This document shows, piece by piece, positions 1 through 6,263 of a stretch of DNA of 61,980 bases. Source of the stretch: Deltaproteobacteria bacterium (GTDB lineage Bacteria; Myxococcota_A; UBA796; SXON01); NCBI GenBank assembly GCA_014191855.1, contig BJHF01000031.1, positions 1-61,980 on the forward strand, read 5' to 3'. Position 1 is the stretch's first letter, and every line of letters begins with the position of its first letter. The notes beneath the pieces are model-generated. The model was not told the origin of the DNA. It did no database searches and saw only the letters and a list, made by a program, of their open reading frames with translations. Both the position numbers and the translations under genes were made by a program.

Positions 1-438
1 GGCCAGCGGGCTTCGCCTGGCATCGCGGCGCCCGCGCGACGGGCCCGCCGCACGGGCGCCGCCCGCCACACGGGCGCCGCCCGCCCGCGAAGTCGAGTCC
101 GCCTGCTTGGCCGTGTGAAAGAGTCGAGTCGACCTGTTTGGCATCCAAAGCGCGACCACGCACGACGACACGCGAAAAACGCACCTTCGTTGGTTCGCGT
201 GCGTGAGTCGGCAGCGGCGGTTCCCGCTGAGCCGGCGCCGGTGTGCCCGGAATGGCACCTTTCGGAGCTTCCATCGGCCAAACAGTCCGACTCGAATCGG
301 CGCGTCGGCCAACGAGCGGGACTCGACCGCAACGACGAGCGTCCGCCCGACGAGCCGGCCTGGGCGGACTGGGGGTTGAGTGGGGGTACGCCATCCCCCC
401 CCTCCCGCTACACCGTCCGAACCACCCCGGACCACACC
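1..438. other. Repeat-bearing intergenic block at window start
   Basis: No convincing gene is seen here; an open frame runs through but the real start of the downstream lipoprotein is at 439. Positions 16-26 match the right arm of the ~50-bp hairpin family described at 6154-6203, so its left arm should lie outside the window. Positions 92-393 are a diverged copy of a dispersed repeat that recurs at 8073-8376: both have two direct copies of an AGTCGAGT-containing sequence, a shared middle segment (about 263-330 against 8247-8312) and end in the G-rich motif (371-386). Confidence 0.6.
371..386 (+). promoter_or_regulatory. G-rich leader motif upstream of lipoprotein gene
   Basis: The sequence is GGGGGTTGAGTGGGGG, ending about 52 bases before the ATG at 439. 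The same motif lies at nearly the same distance upstream of the exported-protein genes at 3418 and 9004, and in a variant form upstream of 15595. A promoter-proximal role is inference from position only; the motif also occurs inside the repeat arrays. Confidence 0.35.
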
Positions 439-1422
439 ATGACCACGCACCTCCTCCCGTTCCTGCTCCTCGCCGCCTGCACCCCCGAGTCCCCGAAGGA
501 CACCTCCTCGCTGGAGGACACGGGAACCGGCGACACCGGCGACTCCGCGGCCGATACGTCGGATACCTCCGTGGACACCTCGGACACTGGCACCGATACC
601 GCGGACACGGCCGACACCGGCACCGACACGTCGGACACCGGCAGCGACACGGCCGACACCGGGGACACCGGCCAACCGGTCGATGCCGATCTCGACGGCT
701 ACCCGGCCAACGATGACTGCGACGATGACGACGCGACCGTACACCCCGGCGCAACCGAGGTGTATGGCGACGGCATCGACAACGATTGCGACGGCGCGAC
801 GTGCCTTCCAGCCCCGTCGGGGATGGTCGGCTTCTGGCGAGGCGACGGGGATGCCACCGACAGCCTCGGTGTGAACGACGGCGCGTGGACGGGAACCTCG
901 GCCTACGCCGCCGGTATGGTCGGCGACGCCTTCGACTTCGACGGCCTCTCGGGCGTATCGGGCGCCGCCGTCGGGCTGCCCGCCGGCGGCGACGATCGTA
1001 CGCTCGAGCTGTGGGTGAACCCCGACGCCCTTCCTTCCAACGAAGGAATTTTCGCGGGCTACGGCGACTTCGCCACGTACGAAGGGAGCTTCGTGGTCGG
1101 GATGGTGAGCTGGGGCGGATGGTTCTTCTCGCAGTGGGGATCGTCCCTCGCCGCTGGAACGGTGCCACTGAGCGCCTGGACGCACGTCGCCGTCACCCAC
1201 ACCGCCGGAGTCACGTACGTGTACATCAACGGCACGGTGGCGGGAGCGACGGAGCTGGCGGTGAGCACCGTCACGGACGGCTCCATGGTCATCGGCCGCA
1301 TCGACGATTCTCGTATTCTGGACGGCAAGATCGACGAGGTCGGCGTATACGACCGCGCGCTCACGACCGACGAGGTGCTCGCGATCGTCGGCGCGGGCGC
1401 CGACGGGAAGTGTGCCCCATGA
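439..1422 (+). CDS. Lipoprotein with DT-rich linker, MopE-type motif and LamG-like domain
   Basis: A 327-residue predicted lipoprotein. The start at ATG 439 gives a short lipoprotein signal (MTTHLLPFLLLAAC, lipobox LAAC). A linker of about 60 residues made of Asp-Thr-Gly/Ala repeats follows, then one MopE-type metal-binding motif (Asp-rich, with a DNDCDG core, roughly residues 75-115), then a C-terminal concanavalin/LamG-type domain (roughly 120-327) resembling those at 5215 and 10828. Such domains bind glycans or surface ligands in other bacteria; the ligand here is unknown. It overlaps the next gene in an ATGA arrangement, so the two are probably translationally coupled. The C-terminal function is inferred from fold-like sequence, not a search. 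Confidence 0.8.
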   Translation: MTTHLLPFLLLAACTPESPKDTSSLEDTGTGDTGDSAADTSDTSVDTSDTGTDTADTADTGTDTSDTGSDTADTGDTGQPVDADLDGYPANDDCDDDDATVHPGATEVYGDGIDNDCDGATCLPAPSGMVGFWRGDGDATDSLGVNDGAWTGTSAYAAGMVGDAFDFDGLSGVSGAAVGLPAGGDDRTLELWVNPDALPSNEGIFAGYGDFATYEGSFVVGMVSWGGWFFSQWGSSLAAGTVPLSAWTHVAVTHTAGVTYVYINGTVAGATELAVSTVTDGSMVIGRIDDSRILDGKIDEVGVYDRALTTDEVLAIVGAGADGKCAP

Positions 1423-2612
1423 TCCGCCCCCTTTTGACCCTGGTGCTCCTCGGTGGTTGCACCCCCGAGTCCCCGAAGGACACCGCGCCAGTGGATTCCG
1501 GAGCCGGAGCCGGCGACACCGCCGGCGGCGACACGGGCGACTCGGGCGCGGACACGTCGGATACCAGCGTCGATAGTGCGGATACCGGCGACACGGGCGA
1601 TACCGGCGGGGACACGGCCGACACCGACGACGCCGTGTGCACAACCACCCCGTCGGTCATGCTCTACACGCCCAGCACGGGACTTTGGACCGACTTTACC
1701 GCGTCGATCCCCACCGCGTTGCCCGCCGTCAGCTTCGGCCTCAACGAGCCAGGCGGGGAGGTTCGCTTCTGCGGGGGCACCTGGTACACCTACATGCACG
1801 CCGAAACCGACGTCACCATCTCGGGTGCTTACGGGGCGATCGTGAATGCCGGTGGTTATTCCACCGGTCTTGAGATCCAGATGGACGGGATCGAGGTCAC
1901 CATTCGCGACCTCACGCTCACCGGCGGCGTGGCCAACAAGCCCGTCGACGCGGGCGGCGTTGGGGGTGGCGGGATCCTCTGCGAGCGACTCGGCGCCACG
2001 CTGAGGCTCGACGGGGTGACGATCACCGGAAACACCAGCGCGACGTACGGCGGCGGGATGTACATCGACGGCTGTTCGGTGAGCATGAACAACGTCGCGA
2101 TCACGAACAACACGGCGAGTGCGGGGGCCGGCGCCTTTCTGATCGGGATTGGCGCCCCAACCGTCGTGGACATCACGGGCTCGACCATCGGCTCGAACGC
2201 CGCGAGCCTGGGCGGGGGCGGCATCTACGCCATGACGGGCGGCGCGGACGCCACGGTGAACCTGGTAGATACCTTCGTATCTGCGAACACGTCGGTGCGA
2301 GGGGGCGGGGGTATCGCCATCGCCGACGGCGCGATCGCAGGCGCCACCACCTCGGTGACCTGCACCGCAACGGGCGCGGGCGCGGGCGGTTTCGAGGGAA
2401 ACGCCGCCGGAGACGCTACCCTCCCGGGTGGCGGGATCTACTTGATCTCGTGGTACGGCAGCCCAGCCGAGTTCACGTCTGCCGGCTGCGACTTCGGCAC
2501 ATCCGGCACCGCCGACGACAACACCCCGGCGGATGTGTTCGTGTACGGGAAATCCAGCTATGCGTACGGGGACGGCGCGAGCTTCAGTTGCGACGGGGCC
2601 GGCTGCAATTAG
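1419..2612 (+). CDS. Lipoprotein with DT-rich linker and parallel beta-helix domain
   Basis: A 397-residue predicted lipoprotein. The ATG overlaps the previous stop by four bases (ATGA), which fixes the start although the open frame extends much further upstream. The signal MIRPLLTLVLLGGC is followed by the same TPESPKDT stretch as the upstream protein and a DT/DTG linker to about residue 70. The C-terminal part has repeated glycine-rich turns (GGG, NN ladders, TITGNT-like steps) typical of right-handed beta-helix proteins of the pectate-lyase-like class. No catalytic residues of a known lyase are recognisable, so a structural or adhesive surface role is more likely than an enzyme. It is probably coexpressed with the upstream LamG lipoprotein. 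Confidence 0.8.
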   Translation: MIRPLLTLVLLGGCTPESPKDTAPVDSGAGAGDTAGGDTGDSGADTSDTSVDSADTGDTGDTGGDTADTDDAVCTTTPSVMLYTPSTGLWTDFTASIPTALPAVSFGLNEPGGEVRFCGGTWYTYMHAETDVTISGAYGAIVNAGGYSTGLEIQMDGIEVTIRDLTLTGGVANKPVDAGGVGGGGILCERLGATLRLDGVTITGNTSATYGGGMYIDGCSVSMNNVAITNNTASAGAGAFLIGIGAPTVVDITGSTIGSNAASLGGGGIYAMTGGADATVNLVDTFVSANTSVRGGGGIAIADGAIAGATTSVTCTATGAGAGGFEGNAAGDATLPGGGIYLISWYGSPAEFTSAGCDFGTSGTADDNTPADVFVYGKSSYAYGDGASFSCDGAGCN

Positions 2613-3054
2613 AGCGTTGCTCGCTCGGCCGCTTCGGGCTCGGTTGCCGCGGTGCGCACGGGGTCAGGCTCCAACCGAATATCGCGTCGCGACATATGCC
2701 TCGCTCGAGGTCGAGCGGCCCGGCTTTTCGCGGCGCCGGAGTCGAGCCAGGCTGTTGATCGCGGGCGACGTGTGGGGTCGGAGCGGGAGCCCGAAGCCTT
2801 GTGGCGTCGCTCGCAAACGCCAGGTTTGTCCGTACGTGACGACGCACCAAATCGGCAATGCCGCTCCGGAAGCCGTTGTGCTCGCCACCGGTGGGGACTA
2901 CGGAGGGTTGGACGAAGAACAGCCGGACTCGACTCGGGGGGGCGAAAACGTCGCCGACTCGACTCCTGCGGCGGAGCCCCGACCGACACCCGCGATGTCC
3001 GCACGACTGGGGGTTGAGTGGGGCGAGGTCGCCGTTGTGCGTTTCGCACCGCGA

Positions 3055-3089
3055 GGCGCCCGTTGTGGGCGAAGCCCACCAAGGGCGCC
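3055..3089. repeat. Hairpin repeat, GTT/CAA internal-loop type
   Basis: The outer stem is GGCGCCC/GGGCGCC, the internal loop GTT/CAA, the inner stem GTGGGC/GCCCAC and the triloop GAA. The hairpin at 3222-3254 keeps the outer stem (with one G-U change) and the GTT/CAA loop but has a different inner stem (GGCCG/CGGCC, triloop CTT), so pairing is maintained while sequence changes. Identical copies lie twice in 8001-9003 and once at 41101-41135 (one outer base changed). Confidence 0.6.
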
Positions 3090-3105
3090 GACCAATGAGC
3101 GCCGG

Positions 3106-3139
3106 GGTTGGCCCGCCCGAAGGGGTGAAGGGCCAAGCC
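3106..3139. repeat. Hairpin repeat, long-loop type
   Basis: The stem GGTTGGCCC/GGGCCAAGCC (one bulge) encloses a 15-base loop, GCCCGAAGGGGTGAA. Related hairpins at 3269-3303 (perfect 10-bp stem GGTTCGGCCC/GGGCCGAACC, loop GCGCGAAGCGATGAA) and 41154-41183 (stem CGGGCCC/GGGCCCG) keep the loop pattern while the stem changes on both sides. Confidence 0.55.
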
Positions 3140-3199
3140 CAAGCGACGGTGGCGACGGGCGCCTGGCCAACCCCAAGCGATGGTGGCGACGCCCGCCCC

Positions 3200-3335
3200 A
3201 TTGGGGGTTGAGTGGGGGCGAGGCGCCCGTTGGCCGCTTCGGCCCAAGGGTGCCGACCGACAAGCGACGGTTCGGCCCGCGCGAAGCGATGAAGGGCCGA
3301 ACCTGAGCGACGATCCGGCGAGCGGGCCTCGGCGG
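3200..3335. repeat. 136-bp repeat unit (one copy)
   Basis: The unit begins with the ATTGGGGGTTGAGTGGGGG motif, then has a GTT/CAA-type hairpin (3222-3254), a spacer, a long-loop hairpin (3269-3303) and a short tail. The same unit is present twice in tandem, at the same 136-bp period, at 8649-8784 and 8785-8920, so the copy number differs between the two paralogous cassettes. Confidence 0.65.
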
Positions 3336-3338
3336 ATT

Positions 3339-3354
3339 GGGGGTTGAGTGGGGG
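3339..3354 (+). promoter_or_regulatory. G-rich leader motif upstream of secreted-protein gene
   Basis: An exact copy of GGGGGTTGAGTGGGGG ending 63 bases before the ATG at 3418. The following ~60 bases, including a run of eight C and an AGCTATTCAAA stretch, are nearly identical to those before the paralogue at 9004. A regulatory role is inferred from conserved position. Confidence 0.35.
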
Positions 3355-3417
3355 TATCAAACTCGCCCCCCCCAGCTATTCAAACCGGGTCAGCCCACCT
3401 CACCCCCGGAGTCGCCC

Positions 3418-5055
3418 ATGTTCATCTCGTCCACCCTCCTCGCGCTTGTGCTCGCCACGCCGGATGCGGAGGCCATGAACATCTTCGTCGCGAAGCTCTC
3501 TTTCAACACCCAAAGCGAGTCCTTCATTCGGGTCGTTGACAGCGACCTCGCTGGCGAGGCGGCGAGCATGGAGCTCGACATCACCTCCGACTCCGGCTCC
3601 GAGTCCGTCGATCTCACCGAGTCCGACGCCTGGCTGCACGGCGCGGCCACGCTGAAGGCGCTATCCACCACCGACACGGAGGCCACGCTCACGCTCTACG
3701 ACGAAAAAGGCGCTGCGCAAGTCTCGTTCTCGGGCACCATGACCTCCGAAGGGGTGGTGACCCTCACCGCCGACGCGACCAAGGGCAGCAGCGTCTGCGA
3801 GTCGAAGCTCGGCTGTGTGGAAATCACGGAAACCCTCGATATCGAGCTGCTCGCGGCCGAAGTGTTTGTGAACCCCCTGGGCGGTTACGATGTCACCTTC
3901 GACCTCGCCGGCGGGGACGTGTACGGGCTCACGAAAGCGGACTTCACCCTCAAGAACTTCGGCGCGGCGCAGGCCGATGCAGGCCGGGTGGTCACGAGCG
4001 AGGTCACCTTTGGAGAGATCGGCGCGGTGTGGGAAGGCGAGCTGAGCCTCGACCACGCAGGCGAGATCGAGATCGACGCCACGAGCTACGATGTAGACGG
4101 GAAGAAGCTGGAGAAGTCCACGACTACCCTCGGCCACATCCTGCACACGGTTGCGGATAGCTTCGCGCCCGCTCACACCGTCCGCGGTTCATCGATGCTC
4201 TCGGCGGGGGACGCGGGGAGCGTCGCCTGGACGAAGATGAAAGACAAGCTCGCGGCGGGCGACATGATGACCGTCATCACCGAAAACTGGACCACCACCA
4301 CCGCCCCCACCCACGCCACCGTGGAGCTCGACGGCGGCGAAACGCTCACGATCCCCGCAAACAGCTTCCAGCGCGCCGGCTTCTACACGATCGAGCTCGA
4401 GGCCATCGTGATCACCCACCTGAAGATCGCGATCAATGGAGGGAACCTCACCCTGAACGGGAGCAGCACCCTCTCGATCCTCGATCTCGCCGCTCCCGTG
4501 TGCATCAACGGCACCTGCGTCGCGATCTCGACCAACGAAAAGGGCACGCTCGACCTCGCGGTTACGGGCTACGCCTCCACCGCGGCGGGGGTGGCTTCAA
4601 GCGCCAAAATCGGCGTCATGGCCTATGACAAGAATGGCGGCAAGGTGGGCCTCGTGGACACAAAGGTCAGCTTCGACGCCGCGGTGGCCGTCGTGTTCGC
4701 CAACGAGGTCGCCTTCGCCGAAGACCCGCTCGGCCTCGATCTCGGCGGCGAGGTGAGCCTGCTCGGCGCGAAGGACAGCAAGGGCAAGCAGAAGACCGTC
4801 GCGAAGGGCGACTTCTACGGCTCGTTCGTGCGTACCGGCGAAGGTGACCTGAGCCTCGGTGGCGTGGACAAGAACGACATCGAGGCCAAGGGCGACATCC
4901 TCATCGGCGGCGAGCCCATCGATTTTGAGCTTACCGACACCAACAAAGACGGCGTGATCGAGGCGCCGCCGGTCATCTTGATGATGACGACCGGCAACGG
5001 CAAGGGCACACGGGATGCGTGCACGGCCAACAACGGGAAACCCGGCCTGCTGTAG
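3418..5055 (+). CDS. Secreted beta-rich protein of unknown function (intact paralogue)
   Basis: A 545-residue predicted exported protein. ATG 3418 has GGAG six bases upstream and gives a Sec signal peptide (MFISSTLLALVLATPDAEA, likely cleavage after AEA). The mature protein is rich in Thr, Asp, Gly and alternating hydrophobic positions, as expected for beta-sandwich modules, and ends with an Asp/Asn-rich segment (residues ~515-530) that could bind Ca2+. No known family was recognised. The C-terminal ~170 residues are encoded by DNA in which I saw no difference from the paralogue ending at 10668, while the N-terminal halves diverge. It is followed by a LamG lipoprotein, and the two form a cassette that is repeated once. 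Confidence 0.75.
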   Translation: MFISSTLLALVLATPDAEAMNIFVAKLSFNTQSESFIRVVDSDLAGEAASMELDITSDSGSESVDLTESDAWLHGAATLKALSTTDTEATLTLYDEKGAAQVSFSGTMTSEGVVTLTADATKGSSVCESKLGCVEITETLDIELLAAEVFVNPLGGYDVTFDLAGGDVYGLTKADFTLKNFGAAQADAGRVVTSEVTFGEIGAVWEGELSLDHAGEIEIDATSYDVDGKKLEKSTTTLGHILHTVADSFAPAHTVRGSSMLSAGDAGSVAWTKMKDKLAAGDMMTVITENWTTTTAPTHATVELDGGETLTIPANSFQRAGFYTIELEAIVITHLKIAINGGNLTLNGSSTLSILDLAAPVCINGTCVAISTNEKGTLDLAVTGYASTAAGVASSAKIGVMAYDKNGGKVGLVDTKVSFDAAVAVVFANEVAFAEDPLGLDLGGEVSLLGAKDSKGKQKTVAKGDFYGSFVRTGEGDLSLGGVDKNDIEAKGDILIGGEPIDFELTDTNKDGVIEAPPVILMMTTGNGKGTRDACTANNGKPGLL

Positions 5056-5090
5056 CGCCCGAGCGGCCCCCCTCCGTCCCTCCGTGACAC

Positions 5091-5112
5091 CTCCCCCTGC
5101 AAGCGGGGGGAG
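5091..5112 (+). terminator. GC-rich hairpin after secreted-protein gene
   Basis: CTCCCCC pairs with GGGGGAG across a short loop, 35 bases after the stop at 5055. There is no T-tract, so it is at best a weak or Rho-assisted terminator or a 3'-end stabiliser. The same hairpin occurs at 10704-10725. Confidence 0.35.
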
Positions 5113-5134
5113 GAGCAAGCGCCCCAGCGGCACC

Positions 5135-5185
5135 GCGATGGTGCGCCACGCCCGCCCGGCCTCGAAACCTGGCCTGCACCATCGC
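5135..5185 (+). repeat. ~50-bp inverted-repeat element (GCGATG family)
   Basis: A perfect 10-bp stem, GCGATGGTGC/GCACCATCGC, with a 31-base loop. It shares the outer GCGATG/CATCGC pairs and the 50-53 bp span with elements at 6154, 29368 and 51475, but the inner four stem bases differ on both sides. Confidence 0.6.
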
Positions 5186-5214
5186 CCAGACCTTTCACCA
5201 ACCCGGAATTCACC

Positions 5215-6132
5215 ATGACCACTCGCCTCTTCACGCTCCTCCTCCTCGCCGCCTGCACCACCGAAACCCCCAAGGACACCTCCGAACCGGCCGACACCGA
5301 CACCGGAACCGGCGACACCGCCGACACCGGCGCTGACACCTCGGATACCGGCGTTGATACGGCCGACACCGCCGACACCGCCGTAGATACCGCCGACACG
5401 GCGGACACCGCCGACACGGCGGACACCGCTGACACAAGCGACACCGTAGACACCGGCCCCTGCTCCGCCCCGAGCTTCGCGGGCCCAACGCCGGTAGTGT
5501 GGTACAGCCTCGAAGACGCAGGCAGCGCCTCCGTGACCGACGACGCCGGCACCTACGACGCAACCTCCAGCGGCACGGTCACCGCCGTCGCCGGCAAGGC
5601 CGGCATGGCCGCCCAATTCGACGGCACCTCTGCGCACCTCGACGCGGACGTTCCGCTCACGACGGGCAGCTTCTCCTGGGCCGGCTGGGTTCGTCTCGAC
5701 AGCCTGCCTTCGGGAGATTTTGGAATCATCGCCAACCACGGCAACGGCCCCATCAGCTACTCGGGCTGGCTTCTCACCGTGAATAGCACGGGCACGCCCA
5801 TGCTATTTACGGAGGGCGGCGGCGGCGCCACGGAGATCGCAACCTCGGCAACAACCCCGCTCTCGCTCGGCGTGTGGACCCACCTCGGGGTCACGTTCAA
5901 CGCCGGCGAGGTCATGCTCTACGTGAACGGCAACCCGGCGGCGGGCGGCACCCTCACCTACACCGCGGTGCTCGATGGCGGGAATCCCTACGTACTCGGT
6001 CACGACGAAAACAACGGCGTCCGCTACCTGCCCGGCACGCTGGACGAGGTGGGGTACTGGAACACCGCGCTGACGGCCGCCGAGATCACCGCGCTGTACG
6101 ACGACGGGGAGTGCGGCTTGTCGTCGATCTGA
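5215..6132 (+). CDS. LamG-domain lipoprotein with DT-rich linker (cassette 1)
   Basis: A 305-residue predicted lipoprotein. ATG 5215 follows a CCCGGAATTCACC leader and gives the signal MTTRLFTLLLLAAC. Residues ~15-80 form a low-complexity linker of Asp-Thr-Ala/Gly repeats. The rest (about 85-300) is a LamG/concanavalin-like domain, recognisable by the WVRLDS strand, the TFNAGEVMLYVNG strand and the terminal DEVGYWN-type segment. The first ~37 codons match the lipoprotein at 10828 base for base; the binding domains then differ. It lies 159 bp downstream of the secreted-protein gene and is probably cotranscribed with it. A surface binding role is inferred. Confidence 0.82.
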   Translation: MTTRLFTLLLLAACTTETPKDTSEPADTDTGTGDTADTGADTSDTGVDTADTADTAVDTADTADTADTADTADTSDTVDTGPCSAPSFAGPTPVVWYSLEDAGSASVTDDAGTYDATSSGTVTAVAGKAGMAAQFDGTSAHLDADVPLTTGSFSWAGWVRLDSLPSGDFGIIANHGNGPISYSGWLLTVNSTGTPMLFTEGGGGATEIATSATTPLSLGVWTHLGVTFNAGEVMLYVNGNPAAGGTLTYTAVLDGGNPYVLGHDENNGVRYLPGTLDEVGYWNTALTAAEITALYDDGECGLSSI

Positions 6133-6153
6133 GGGCTGAAAGGCCGAAGTTGG

Positions 6154-6203
6154 GCGATGCCAGATCGCGCGTGTCGGGCCCAGCAGGCGTGGCCTGGCAT
6201 CGC
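6154..6203 (+). repeat. ~50-bp inverted-repeat element (GCGATG family)
   Basis: A perfect 10-bp stem, GCGATGCCAG/CTGGCATCGC, with a 30-base loop, beginning 21 bases after the lipoprotein stop and ending 60 bases before the ATPase start. It is the clearest copy of a family seen at five or more places in this window, mostly next to a gene's 3' end. Confidence 0.65.
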
Positions 6204-6263
6204 GGCGTGGGCGGGGGAGCAGCCCGCAACGGCCTCGAGCCCGACCGCCGGTTAGTCAGCTTC

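Larger units (their letters stand above)
2613..3417. other. Structured repeat block upstream of first cassette
   Basis: An 805-bp gap with no credible gene; overlapping open frames on both strands look like GC-rich artefacts. The first ~380 bases carry scattered AGTCGAGT/GACTCGACT-type words. From about 2990 the block is repeat DNA shared with 8335-9003: a G-rich motif at 3006, hairpins at 3055-3089 and 3106-3139, a 136-bp unit at 3200-3335 and the final leader motif 3339-3354, which runs into the 5' region of the secreted-protein gene. The same organisation recurs before its paralogue at 9004. Confidence 0.65.
4531..5325 (+). repeat. 795-bp direct repeat, copy 1
   Basis: No difference was seen by eye from 10144-10938 (constant offset 5613). 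It covers the 3' part of the secreted-protein gene, the whole intergenic gap with its two hairpins and the first ~37 codons of the lipoprotein gene. The identity stops inside the DT-repeat linker, beyond which the two lipoproteins encode different LamG-like domains. This suggests recent duplication or gene conversion with a junction in the linker. Confidence 0.85.

Noticed and set aside
2990..3303. CRISPR array
   Set aside because: Units are 103 and 136 bp, contain two hairpins each and lack uniform ~30-bp repeats with unique spacers; no cas genes are near.
2584..3360. Several overlapping frames in the repeat blocks (also 8098-8945)
   Set aside because: They translate the structured repeats; the same words recur in different frames and on both strands, so coding selection is unlikely.
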